64,000 nt of DNA from Bradyrhizobium jicamae. Lineage in GTDB: Bacteria; Pseudomonadota; Alphaproteobacteria; Rhizobiales; Xanthobacteraceae. Positions 16,408 through 25,363 of this stretch are shown here, piece after piece (positions within the stretch are counted from its first letter, which is position 1; every line of letters begins with the position of its first letter). The notes beneath the pieces were generated by a model. It was given only the letters and a program-made list of their open reading frames with translations, was not told the DNA's origin and did not search any database. A program made the translations under genes and the position numbers. Where the stretch lies: contig NZ_JAFCKQ010000017.1 in the NCBI RefSeq assembly GCF_018130215.1, forward strand, positions 62,001 through 126,000. The letters run 5' to 3'.

Positions 16408-16941
16408 TTAGAGCGAAAAGCTGATCGGCGCGTCCGGCTCGTCCAGCAGCCCGGGCGGCGCGAGCGCCGGCAGCAGCCAGAGCGCCAGCAACAGCGCGGG
16501 CAGGACTTTTCCGGCCGGCACGGCTTCGTCAGAAGCTCTCGCGGCCTTCGGCTCGTCCGCAACGGCGCCCGGCTGCTGGGGCCCTGGGGGCTCTTGCTCT
16601 TGGGGCTCTTGGGGCTCTTGGGGCAATTTCGCAGCTGCCGCCGCGATGCGGTCGACAAGACCGGCAGGAGCACGAACGGGTGGGCCCTTGAGCGCCTGGC
16701 GAAGTGCGCTAGCCTCCTCGTAGAGCGTTCGCGCCTCTGCCGAGGACGCCAGAAGCTGCACGGCAGCCAGGCGCTGATCGTCGGGCCAGAGGGAGAGGTC
16801 CTCCCCCAGCCGGTCGATCAGGTCCTCGAACGTCGCAATATCCATCCCGCGCGTAGATCCCGCCTCGCCCCCGAGGCTGTCATAAAGCATTCGCGGGACG
16901 GCGGAAATCAATTTCCGCCGCGAAGGCATCAGGCCAAACAT
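16408..16941 (-). CDS. Unknown protein with Gln-Glu-Pro repeats in the flagellar operon
   Basis: A 177-residue protein. Residues 33 to about 90 (from MDIATFEDLIDRLGEDLSLW) resemble short proteins I associate with ECF sigma factor loci in this group of bacteria. A Gln-Glu-Pro repeat follows (about 112-120), then a hydrophobic stretch near 146-163 that may be a membrane helix. The ATG at 16941 has a GGGGA site; an internal ATG at 16845 is also possible. It might be a partner of the ECF factor encoded 4 kb upstream, but this is only inference. Confidence 0.6.
   Translation of the reverse strand: MFGLMPSRRKLISAVPRMLYDSLGGEAGSTRGMDIATFEDLIDRLGEDLSLWPDDQRLAAVQLLASSAEARTLYEEASALRQALKGPPVRAPAGLVDRIAAAAAKLPQEPQEPQEQEPPGPQQPGAVADEPKAARASDEAVPAGKVLPALLLALWLLPALAPPGLLDEPDAPISFSL
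16586..16624. repeat. Tandem 9-base repeat inside the 16408-16941 gene
   Basis: The unit CTCTTGGGG is repeated about four times with small variation. It encodes the Gln-Glu-Pro repeat on the minus strand. The length of such a tract may differ between strains. Confidence 0.7.
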
Positions 16942-17041
16942 GGTGTCCCCGGCCGCAACTTATGCCCCCAAAGAGGCCCCCAAACTGCTCGGCACGGCGG
17001 CTCCGGGGCGCGGTCCGCTTGGCCCCCGGGGCCGAATGGGC

Positions 17042-17473
17042 TCAGCGCCGGCCGGCTGATTCGGCCGCCTTGGCCTTGCCGGCCTGCCCGGTCGTCGCCT
17101 CGACATGCTTCCAGGCGTCGCGGAGCTCGGCGAGGCTGGCGATGATGCGGCGGAAGCTCTCTTTCGCGTGCGGCCGGCCGTAGGAGCGCAGGCAGGCAAT
17201 GATCAGCGCGTTGTATGTCTTGTAGAGCCGGTCCGCCAAAGCACCGCCGCGGTTGAAGTCGAGATTGTGGCTCAACCCGCGCAGGATCGCGGTCGCCCGC
17301 GTCAGGTAGCCATGGCCCTCCTCGAAGCGCTGCGCCTCATGCGCCTCCTGGGCCTTCTGCAAGAACGTGATGGCACCGTCGCAGAGCATGATCACCGCTT
17401 TGAGCGGCGGGACCGCCGCCGCGGCCGTTCGATAGGCGTTATTGGCAAGATAGGCCGTCGAGTTCTGTGTCAT
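17042..17473 (-). CDS. fliS: Flagellin export chaperone FliS
   Basis: A 143-residue helical protein of FliS type, with an A-Y-R-T-A start, the MLCDGAITFLQKA helix and the L-S-H-N-L-D-F-N-R-G-G-A-L-A core. It binds flagellin C-termini before export. Its start overlaps the fliD stop (ATGA), the usual fliD-fliS coupling. The C-terminus has a Lys/Ala-rich extension. Confidence 0.88.
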   Translation of the reverse strand: MTQNSTAYLANNAYRTAAAAVPPLKAVIMLCDGAITFLQKAQEAHEAQRFEEGHGYLTRATAILRGLSHNLDFNRGGALADRLYKTYNALIIACLRSYGRPHAKESFRRIIASLAELRDAWKHVEATTGQAGKAKAAESAGRR

Positions 17474-19179
17474 CCGTTACTTGATCCCGCATTAAGCAGT
17501 GCTTTGAGGTAGTCCAGCGTGTTGTTGGCGCTCTCGATGGCCGCCTGGTCGTTCGCGTATTCGTTCTGCAACTGGGTCTGGTAGGTCTGGGCGTCGGTCT
17601 GGATGGTCGTGACCTGGTCCTGCATGTCGCTGTCTTGGGATTGCAGGTTGGTGATCAGGTCCTGCAAGGAGCCGGAGCTGGTCGAGGAAGCCTCATTCGC
17701 AATCTGGAAGATCTGTGAAGCGAGCCCCGATGTCGAGGTGACGTTGATCGTTTGCGACGTCGACCCCGTGTAGGTGAAGGCCATGCCGGCGTAAACCGTC
17801 CCCGGGTTGCCGACGATGCTGTCGCCCATCACCGAGAACTGCGAGCTGTCGCCGTTGACGGACGCCGACGTCAGATTGCCGCTGGAATCGACGGTCAAGT
17901 CGAGCGCGAAGGATTGTGGCGAGGTACCGGTGTTGACGACGCTGAGCTGGCTCGACGAGGTGGTCGTCTGCGCGGCCAGCAGCTGGGTCACGCCGCTCAG
18001 GTTCGTCGTCAGCACGGTGGACAGCGTGCCCGTATCAAGCTGCAGCTCGTTGTTCTCGTTGAACGACAGGCCAAGGTCGGCCATGGTCATTCCCCCGACC
18101 GATCCGCTGAGCACCTGCTGGAGCTGCGTCATTATCTCGCGCATCGTGCTGTCGCCGAACAGCACGGCGCTCGACGAGGCGGTTCCGTCCGAATTCTGCG
18201 CGGACTGCGCGATGACCTCGTCACGAAACGCATTGTAGTTCGTGACGAAGGTCTGCAGCGCGGAGGTGATCTGGCTGGTGTCGGTGCCGATGCTGATGTT
18301 CAGCGTCGTGCCGCTTGGCGTCGACTGCAGCAGATCGAACGTCACTCCCGTGAGAACGTCGGAGACATCGTTGGTGTTGCGCGTCAGCGAAATGCCGTCG
18401 AGGGTGAATTCGGCGGACTGCGCCTTCTGCAGCACGTCGGTGAACGCACCCGTGCTGTCGGTGACGCCGAGCTTGTTGAGGATGTCGTCGCCGGACGTCG
18501 ATGAATAGGTGATGTCGGCCGCATCCTGCGTCCCGGTCAGCACCATCTGGTAGGAGCCGCTCGACACCTCGATGACGGAGGCCTGGACGTTCGTCGTCGA
18601 GCTTTGCGCATTGATGGTGTCGGCGATGTCCTGCAAGGACATGCCGCTGGTGATCGTGATCGCGGAGCTGGTGCCGCCTGCCAGCCCCAGTGAGAACGTT
18701 CCGGAATAGCCGAGCGCGGTCGTCGAGCTCGATTGCGCGGAGCCCATCACCTTCTGCGCGGTCGCAAGCTGGCTGATCTGGAGGGTGTGGTCGCCGGTGG
18801 CGGATCCGCTGTTGACGCTCATCGACAGCGCCGAAGACGCGCTGAGATCACCGGTTGAGGAGATCGTCGCCGAGCGCGTCGCAAATGCGTTGGTCGCGAC
18901 CGAGTTGATGATCGACGTGCTCAGCGACTCCAGCCCGGTCGAGAGAGTCGAAAGATCGGTCTGCAGCGTCTGATACGCCGTGACCTTGGCCTCGTTCGCG
19001 GTGATCTTGGTGGTGATCGACGTCGCCTGCGCCAGCTTGGCGTTGACCTCAGCCTGGATCAGCGTGGTCCAGTCGATGCTGGTCGAGTTGGTCGTGCCGG
19101 TCGTGGTGACCGTATCCGAGGAACTCGGCGACGTGGAGCTCGAAGAGGACGTGCCCGTGGTGGCGCTGCTTACCGTCAT
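17470..19179 (-). CDS. fliD: Flagellar filament cap protein FliD
   Basis: A 569-residue protein. The N-terminal FliD domain has S-I-D-W-T-T-L-I-Q-A-E; the central part is a long Ser/Thr-rich beta region; the C-terminal domain (about 300-569) has the F-V-T-N-Y-N-A-F-R motif and ends in a coiled coil. It caps the filament so that flagellin folds at the tip. FliD with FliS, and no FlaF/FlbT nearby, suggests the subpolar rather than the lateral flagellum of a bradyrhizobium; this is inference. Confidence 0.9.
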   Translation of the reverse strand: MTVSSATTGTSSSSSTSPSSSDTVTTTGTTNSTSIDWTTLIQAEVNAKLAQATSITTKITANEAKVTAYQTLQTDLSTLSTGLESLSTSIINSVATNAFATRSATISSTGDLSASSALSMSVNSGSATGDHTLQISQLATAQKVMGSAQSSSTTALGYSGTFSLGLAGGTSSAITITSGMSLQDIADTINAQSSTTNVQASVIEVSSGSYQMVLTGTQDAADITYSSTSGDDILNKLGVTDSTGAFTDVLQKAQSAEFTLDGISLTRNTNDVSDVLTGVTFDLLQSTPSGTTLNISIGTDTSQITSALQTFVTNYNAFRDEVIAQSAQNSDGTASSSAVLFGDSTMREIMTQLQQVLSGSVGGMTMADLGLSFNENNELQLDTGTLSTVLTTNLSGVTQLLAAQTTTSSSQLSVVNTGTSPQSFALDLTVDSSGNLTSASVNGDSSQFSVMGDSIVGNPGTVYAGMAFTYTGSTSQTINVTSTSGLASQIFQIANEASSTSSGSLQDLITNLQSQDSDMQDQVTTIQTDAQTYQTQLQNEYANDQAAIESANNTLDYLKALLNAGSSNG

Positions 19180-19202
19180 GTCAACACATCCGCATCATGG
19201 AA

Positions 19203-19228
19203 ATCGGGCCGGCACTGGCCGGCCCGAT
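19203..19228 (-). terminator. Intrinsic-type terminator after the flagellin gene
   Basis: A perfect 11-base-pair GC-rich stem with a 4-base loop lies 14 bases after the flagellin stop and is followed on the minus strand by TTTCC. The T tract is short. It would end or attenuate the abundant flagellin transcript before fliD. Confidence 0.65.
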
Positions 19229-19242
19229 CATTGCCTTCCGGA

Positions 19243-20067
19243 TTAGCCGAGCAGCTTGAGCAGGTACTGCGGCATCTGGTTCGCCGCCGTTTCCGCGGAG
19301 ACCGCGGCCTGGGTCTTCACTTCGGCCGAGGACAGCGTCGCCTGCTCGGAGGCGATATCAACGTCCATGATCGCCGAGTTCGCCGACTGCAGGTTCTGGG
19401 TCTGGGTCGAGATCGAGCTGGCGCTGAAGTTGAAGCGGGACTCCTGGGCACCGATCGTGGCGCGGGCGGCCGAGACGCTGTTGATCGCGGTGTCGAGGGC
19501 CGACAGCGCGCTGGTGGCGTCCGACAGCGAGGAGACGTCGAGCGAGGTCAGGCCGAGCGAGGACGAGGTCAGGGTCGTGAGCGTGATGGTGATGGTGTCG
19601 CTCGCGGTCGAGCCGACCAGCACCGCAACACCCGACGAGAACACGCTCGTGCCATCCAGCAAGCTCTGGCTGGAGTAGCGGGTACCCGAAGCGATGGAAT
19701 CGACTTCCGACGTGAGCTGCGAGAATTCCGAGTTGATGTAGGCGCGGCTGGAGTCGGTCACAGTGCCCGAGGCAGACTCGGAGGCCAGCGACTTCATGCG
19801 GGCGAGGATGTCGGAGATGTTGGACGCGCCGCCGTCAGCGGTCTGCAGGATCGAGGTCGCCTGCGACGCGTTGGTCGCGGCCTGCTGCAGCGTGGTGATG
19901 TCGGACGAAATGCGGGTCGAGATCGCGAGGCCGGCGGCGTCGTCGGAAGCCGCGGTAATGCGCGAGCCGCTCGACAGCTTCGCCAGTGCGCTGGTTTCCT
20001 GCTGCGAGTTGATGTTGAGATAGCGGACTGCTGCGTTGGCCGCTGTGTTGGTGGAAATTGCGGGCAT
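19243..20067 (-). CDS. fliC: Flagellin
   Basis: A 274-residue flagellin, short because the variable outer domains are almost absent. The conserved N-terminal D0/D1 helix has L-S-S-G-S-R-I and D-D-A-A-G-L-A-I; the C-terminal D1/D0 has S-A-I-M-D-V-D-I-A-S-E and ends in QYLLKLLG. The ATG at 20067 has an AGGAG site; an upstream frame extension lacks support. It is rich in Ser and Thr, possible glycosylation sites, which fits the modification genes downstream of the ECF gene. Confidence 0.94.
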   Translation of the reverse strand: MPAISTNTAANAAVRYLNINSQQETSALAKLSSGSRITAASDDAAGLAISTRISSDITTLQQAATNASQATSILQTADGGASNISDILARMKSLASESASGTVTDSSRAYINSEFSQLTSEVDSIASGTRYSSQSLLDGTSVFSSGVAVLVGSTASDTITITLTTLTSSSLGLTSLDVSSLSDATSALSALDTAINSVSAARATIGAQESRFNFSASSISTQTQNLQSANSAIMDVDIASEQATLSSAEVKTQAAVSAETAANQMPQYLLKLLG

Positions 20068-20210
20068 GTATAGCTCCTGTGCTGATGGGCATGGCATGCC
20101 GCATCGTGAAAGAAGAAGAGAGATGACGCGGATCCAGCCCCCGTCCGCTCGATCAAACGAGACGGCCGTCGGTGGTCAGGCGCGAAATCTTCAGAAGCCG
20201 GATTTTATGG

Positions 20211-20912
20211 TTAGGAATCGGTAAATGCGTCGCGGAGGTCCCGCTCGTGCCGTCGCAGCATCTCTCGGAGCTGTTGCCGACCGCGCTTCAACAGCGATTC
20301 CACTGCGGCAACGGTGGTGTCCATGACCTCGGCGATCTCGCCGTTGCTCATGTTCTCGTGGTAGGAGAGGATCACCGCGACACGCTGCTGCTCGGGCAGC
20401 CGCTGCATCGCCACCTCGAGAAGATTGCCGATCTCGTTGCGCTCGATGACGCTGGAGGCGTCGAGCTGGGTGTCGGCGACTTCAGGAACCGCATCGACAT
20501 TCTCGGTGCGCGGCTTGCGGCGCAGGTCGATACAGCGATTGCTGACGACGCGATAGAGCCAGGTCGAGAATTTGGCGCGGCCATGCTGCCAGCGGCCGCG
20601 ATGCGTCCACACCTTCAGCATCGTGTCCTGCACCACGTCCTCGGCGTCGGCGGCACTGCCGACGATGCGCAGCGCGATCGCGTAGGCGCGGTCGACATGA
20701 CGTTCAACAAGAAGGCGGAAAGCCACCTCGTCGCCGGCGGCGAGGCGATCGAGCAATTCCTTGTCTTCGTCCTGGATCTCGACGGTGTCGAGCGGGCCTG
20801 CATCGGCGACGGTCGGAACGTCTGTCCAGGGAGGAGTCGCTTCGATCGGCGCAACCGCGGCCGTAGCGGCCTCGATCTCGGCCGTGGCACTCATATCAAG
20901 CGCGTAGCTCAT
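20211..20912 (-). CDS. ECF-type RNA polymerase sigma factor
   Basis: A 233-residue protein with sigma region 2 (about residues 50-120, with D-A-E-D-V-V-Q-D-T and the W-L-Y-R-V-V-S-N-R core) and region 4 (about 165-220, with the LPEQQRVAVIL helix and G-E-I-A-E-V-M). An acidic N-terminal extension of about 45 residues precedes region 2. The start at 20912 has a GGAGAG site. It lies upstream of the flagellin gene in the same direction, 143 bases away. No anti-sigma gene is adjacent. Confidence 0.87.
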   Translation of the reverse strand: MSYALDMSATAEIEAATAAVAPIEATPPWTDVPTVADAGPLDTVEIQDEDKELLDRLAAGDEVAFRLLVERHVDRAYAIALRIVGSAADAEDVVQDTMLKVWTHRGRWQHGRAKFSTWLYRVVSNRCIDLRRKPRTENVDAVPEVADTQLDASSVIERNEIGNLLEVAMQRLPEQQRVAVILSYHENMSNGEIAEVMDTTVAAVESLLKRGRQQLREMLRRHERDLRDAFTDS

Positions 20913-21420
20913 CCCGCACTCTCCAACCAACGCCGCTGGCACACATCCCATACGGCTTCTGATGGTTGAACGGAGGGATCGGACATTCCAGGCGGACTTT
21001 TTTTGTTATTTTTCAAATACTTAGCTGGATTTTTTTGCCTACCGCCCGGCAAAAGATGCCGCCCCGCCTGGGCGCGGTGAAAAAATCGGCATGGTTCGGA
21101 GCAGTCGTTCAGCATCGCCTCGCATTCCCGCGGAACAATGATCTCGCCGGAAAACGCTGTTGTCACACGAACTAACGCCACACGAACACATGCATGCATC
21201 TCGCATACGGATGATCGGTCAGCACGTGGTCGCGATCTTGCTTTCGACGATCGCGACTAGGCAATTTTTTCCGAATCACCAAATCGACGTTATCGATTTT
21301 TTTGAATCTGTCAGTCGCGAAGCGCGCGTTTTGGAATCGCGCGTCAACTTTTTTGGTTAAGCGCGCCTGAATTGCCGCATGCGAGCGTTCTACGCATGAG
21401 GGCACGCGGGATTTCTGGAC
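20913..21420. other. Divergent intergenic region between the ECF gene and the HAD gene
   Basis: 508 bases without a gene. It has AT-rich tracts near 20998-21045, unlike the surrounding GC-rich DNA. A hairpin with the stem CGCGCG lies at 21323-21343, followed by six T at 21349-21354; it could act as a leader attenuator for the plus-strand operon. Promoters for both sides must lie here, but none can be named with confidence. Confidence 0.5.
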
Positions 21421-23910
21421 ATGACGATCATGATGGCCGACGCATCGCGTCGCGCGCGAAATGTTTCTGCGTGTTCGTTCGATGTTTTCGATACATTTCT
21501 GTTCCGCGCCTGCACGACGCCGGACGGCGTATTTGAAAGGGTTTTTCAGCTTTCGAACATTTCCGAAAAATTTCCAAATATGTCCGACAGTTTCGTTCAA
21601 CATCGAATCCAGTCGGAAACGCGCGCGCGCAAGCAAGCCAAGGAGCAGCGCGGCTCGACTGAAGTCCACATCTCTGAAATCTATAAATGCTTTCCGTTCA
21701 GGCTGTTCGGCCTGACGCGCGACGCGTTGGAGGATCTCGCCGGACTCGAATTCGCGGCCGAGCTGGAGCTGTGCCGCGTCAATCCGGAAATGGTCCAGCA
21801 ATACTTGGACATGAAACGAGGCGGTCATCGCGTCGGTTTCATTTCCGACACCTATTGGAATTCCGAGCAGCTCGCGCAGCTGTTGCGCGCCGGCAGCCCC
21901 GGCCTGGTCTGGGATTTCCTGTACGCATCCTGCGACCACGGCAACAGCAAGAGCGAGAAGCTGTTCGGTACCTATCTCGCCGAACAGGGCGTCGACGCCG
22001 CAAGCTCCTTTCACATCGGCGACAACGACAATGCCGACATCAAGGGTGCGCGCCGCTACGGCATCCGTCCGCGCTACTACCCGCAGGCCAGCGCGGCATT
22101 GGCCTCGAAGCTGCAGCGCGAGACCTCGATCTTCGAGCTGCTGTGTCCCGGCCGGCCGTCGCGGCTCGATCATGGCGCGCGCACCTTGCGGCGCGCGGTG
22201 GCGGCGCAGAGCGCGGAGCGCTCGCCGGGCTTCCATCTCGGCGCGACCGTGCTCGGCCCGGTGATGACCGCTTTCGATGCCTTCATCGAGGCGCGGCGCG
22301 CCGCCCTGGCCGCGCAAGGAGCGCGCGTGTCAGTCGGCTTTCTCGGCCGCGACGGACTTCTGCCGCACCTCATCTGGCAAGACGCTCACAACCAAAGCGG
22401 CGTCTATCTCGAGGTCAACCGTCGAGTCAGCCTGGTCGGCTCGGCCGATACGCTGGAGCCGCTTTGCGACCTGCTGGGCCGGGTCGGCAAGATCGACGCG
22501 CCGACATTCGTCGACATCGTCAAGGTGCAGCCGCCGGCGGTGATGGCGTTCTTCGCGAAATATCCCGACGGCATTGCCAGCGGCCGCGAACTCGCCGACG
22601 CCCTGCCCGACCTGATGGGCGCGCATGAGATCATCGACATTGCCGCCGGCGTGCGCGCTCGGCTGCTCGGCTATCTGCGCGCGAAGATCCCGGATTTCGA
22701 CAGCTGCACCGACCTGATCCTTGTTGATCTCGGCTATTCCGCCAGCGTGCAGAAGTCCCTGCGCCGCATCTTCGATTGCGAGGGCATCCGCATCCGCCTG
22801 CACGGCGCCTATCTGCTCACGCTCGACGATGCATTCGACGACATCGTCGACGACGACACGGCAGAGGGCCTGATTTCCGACCGCGTGATCACCCCGCACG
22901 TCAAGCGCATGCTGATCCGCAACGTCGCCTTGCTGGAGCAGCTCTGCTGCTCTGCCGAGGGATCGGTCCGCGACTATCGCGACGGCGAGGTGTTGCGCGA
23001 GGACGACCAGCGCCCCGCGGGGCAGCTGGCGCTCGCCACCGAGGTCCAGTCCGGGGCGCGAGCCTACGCATCACGCGCCGGCGACCTTGCGCCGCGCTAC
23101 GCCCTGCAACCCTATCGCGAGCCGGACACCGCCGCGCGCTGGGCCACTGCGGTGCTCGGCCGCTTCCTGCTGCTGCCCGATGACGACGAGCTGGTTCTGC
23201 TCAGCGGCTTCAAGCATGACGTCAATCTCGGCACCCAGGCGCTGGCAGCGATGCTGGACGGCAACTTTGTCAACGACCAGATCATTGCGCGCGGCATCGG
23301 CAGCGCCTGCACGGCGCCCGCACCGCCGATGTGGCTTGCCGGCAGCTTTTCGCTGCTTTCGCCTGCGCATGCCTACCTCTATGTGCTGTTCGGCACCAAC
23401 CGTCTGCCCGCCAACGTGTTCGGCGAAGCGCAATGCGGCACGTTGCAGGTCGGGCTGTTCAGAAGGGATGGCCAGGCTTCGCTGGAGACCATCAGCGTCC
23501 ATCACTCCGGGCTCGGCGAGCTTCGCCTGCGGATCCCGCTGTCGCGGCGCATGGGTGTGACGATGATCGCAGTACCGCTCGCAAAACTCATGCGCCAGGG
23601 AATGCTCCATGGTGTCGTCGTCCAGTCCGGCGAGACCACCGGCGATGCGGCGAAAAGCCCGGATGTGCGGTCGATCGGCGACGAGCGGCTGATCTATGCC
23701 GGCCTCGAGCGGAACGGCCGCCACTTCCACGCCTCCAGCGAGGAAGGAACGCTGCTGATCCCGGTCGACGCCTGCGCGGACGACGTCGCGATCTACTCGG
23801 TTGCGCTGACATCGCTCAACCATGACCGCATCCTGACCATCGACGACCATGGCGCGACCGGAGGCCCGGCCGCGACCCTCGCCTGGCGGAAGACCGACTT
23901 CGCCAGGTGA
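21421..23910 (+). CDS. Large HAD-superfamily protein, candidate surface-glycan or flagellin modification
   Basis: An 829-residue soluble protein. The N-terminal HAD domain has motif I as D-V-F-D-T (Asp21), a Thr/Ser motif in FISDTYW, a Lys in KSEK (about residue 181) and motif IV as H-I-G-D-N-D-N-A-D (about 199-207). A long C-terminal part of some 550 residues shows no domain I recognise. Large proteins with such a HAD head are often found with glycan genes in rhizobia and other Gram-negatives. It lies between the flagellar operon and two sugar-active genes. Start could also be 21430 or 21433. Confidence 0.7.
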   Translation: MTIMMADASRRARNVSACSFDVFDTFLFRACTTPDGVFERVFQLSNISEKFPNMSDSFVQHRIQSETRARKQAKEQRGSTEVHISEIYKCFPFRLFGLTRDALEDLAGLEFAAELELCRVNPEMVQQYLDMKRGGHRVGFISDTYWNSEQLAQLLRAGSPGLVWDFLYASCDHGNSKSEKLFGTYLAEQGVDAASSFHIGDNDNADIKGARRYGIRPRYYPQASAALASKLQRETSIFELLCPGRPSRLDHGARTLRRAVAAQSAERSPGFHLGATVLGPVMTAFDAFIEARRAALAAQGARVSVGFLGRDGLLPHLIWQDAHNQSGVYLEVNRRVSLVGSADTLEPLCDLLGRVGKIDAPTFVDIVKVQPPAVMAFFAKYPDGIASGRELADALPDLMGAHEIIDIAAGVRARLLGYLRAKIPDFDSCTDLILVDLGYSASVQKSLRRIFDCEGIRIRLHGAYLLTLDDAFDDIVDDDTAEGLISDRVITPHVKRMLIRNVALLEQLCCSAEGSVRDYRDGEVLREDDQRPAGQLALATEVQSGARAYASRAGDLAPRYALQPYREPDTAARWATAVLGRFLLLPDDDELVLLSGFKHDVNLGTQALAAMLDGNFVNDQIIARGIGSACTAPAPPMWLAGSFSLLSPAHAYLYVLFGTNRLPANVFGEAQCGTLQVGLFRRDGQASLETISVHHSGLGELRLRIPLSRRMGVTMIAVPLAKLMRQGMLHGVVVQSGETTGDAAKSPDVRSIGDERLIYAGLERNGRHFHASSEEGTLLIPVDACADDVAIYSVALTSLNHDRILTIDDHGATGGPAATLAWRKTDFAR

Positions 23911-23967
23911 ATTATCGCCTGATCCAGCTGCCCCGATCGTAGAAGGTTAACGAGGGGTAGCGCGGGC

Positions 23968-25326
23968 ATGACATCGGCTGACACGGCGCAAGCGGACGGC
24001 TTGCAGACCAATCTCGACCACTTTCTGGCATCGAACGGTATCAAGCTGAACGCGGTCCAGCGCCGACGTGTCGGTTGGCTGGTGCACCGGCTCGGCAACG
24101 CCGTCCTCAGCCAGGGCGGCTCCGTCCCGGTCCGCGATAGCGGCGTGATCGTCGTCGTCGAGCCGCCAAGCGGCCCCGCGGCGGAGACGCTCTATAGAAC
24201 GCTTCGCACCGGTTGTGCGGTCGTCATTCCCTTCGGCGAGAACCCGGCCTTCGACTTCCTCAAATCCAAGTTGACCGACTTCGGCACGATCGGACCGGGC
24301 ACCGACGGCCCTCACGAGATGTGGTGGGGCGGGGTCAATTGGCGTGCGCTCGGGACAGGCAAGGCGTTTCTGACCGACGCCCCGTTGCGTGTCATCTCCT
24401 GCTATCCCCGAGGCCGGGGCGACGAGCAAGCGCAGCGGCTTCGCGACCAGCTCGCGGAATATCGGATCACCTGTGACATCGCGGCGGTCGACACTGCCGA
24501 CGACGGATGCATACACGCATCCGAAAAGGCAGCCTTCGTGCGGCAGATGTGGCAACAGCACCGCGAGCCGCTGCTGTTCATCGAGGCGGACGCCGTTCTT
24601 ACCGAGGCGCCGATGCTGCCGTCCAACCTCGATTGCGACCTCGCGCTTCACAAATGGAACCGGTGGGAGATGTCGGCGCGCACCCTTTATGTGGGGCGCT
24701 CCGCCGCGGCCGAGGCGCTGCTGCACAATTGGCACCACATCGCGACCGCCTATCCATCGGTCTGGGAGGGTTACCTGCTCGACCAGGCATGGTGCCTGAC
24801 GTCATCGCAGATGCCGCTCGACACCGTATGGCTGCCGCGCTCATATCATGCGCCGACCGAGGACACCGGCACGCCGCGGCATACGACGATCGTTCACGAT
24901 CTACCGGCCGACAACGCCGATCTCGGGCCGGACGCGGAATTCGGCATTGCCATGCGAACCGCACGGCGCGCCGGCCGCAGCGGCGGTCGCGACTCCATGA
25001 TCGTGGTCAAGTCGCAGGCAATGACGAGCGATGCGATCACCGTGATCATGCGCGATATCGCCTCGAGCGACGCACGCGAGATCGCGGCCAGCATCGAAGC
25101 CGTGACCGGCGCGTTTGCCGCCGACTGTGGCGGATTTGGCCGGCTCGAGCTGTCGCTCTGCCCCTGGCAGGACGATATCCGCGCCGCCAAATCGGCAGCC
25201 AAGAGCGCGAACAACCGGATCATCGAGATTGCGCCGTGGCAGACGCTGCCGGCCGATCTGTTCCGGACCATCGGGCAATCCCGGGATGCCGGGAGCGTCG
25301 TCGTGATGGCAGGCCATCGCGGCTGA
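23968..25326 (+). CDS. Glycosyltransferase-like protein of unknown specificity
   Basis: A 452-residue protein without signal peptide. Its central part (about residues 145-290) resembles nucleotide-diphospho-sugar transferases: an R-V-I-S-C-Y-P strand, a FIEADAVL strand with an acidic metal site and a distal W-E-G-Y-L-L-D-Q-A-W helix. The N-terminal 130 and C-terminal 130 residues are unassigned. The ATG at 23968 follows GAGGGG. It is the second gene of a three-gene run and probably a transferase for flagellin or lipopolysaccharide sugars. Confidence 0.55.
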   Translation: MTSADTAQADGLQTNLDHFLASNGIKLNAVQRRRVGWLVHRLGNAVLSQGGSVPVRDSGVIVVVEPPSGPAAETLYRTLRTGCAVVIPFGENPAFDFLKSKLTDFGTIGPGTDGPHEMWWGGVNWRALGTGKAFLTDAPLRVISCYPRGRGDEQAQRLRDQLAEYRITCDIAAVDTADDGCIHASEKAAFVRQMWQQHREPLLFIEADAVLTEAPMLPSNLDCDLALHKWNRWEMSARTLYVGRSAAAEALLHNWHHIATAYPSVWEGYLLDQAWCLTSSQMPLDTVWLPRSYHAPTEDTGTPRHTTIVHDLPADNADLGPDAEFGIAMRTARRAGRSGGRDSMIVVKSQAMTSDAITVIMRDIASSDAREIAASIEAVTGAFAADCGGFGRLELSLCPWQDDIRAAKSAAKSANNRIIEIAPWQTLPADLFRTIGQSRDAGSVVVMAGHRG

Positions 25327-25363
25327 TTACGGTCGGGAACGAAACAGGGAAGGACAGCACACC

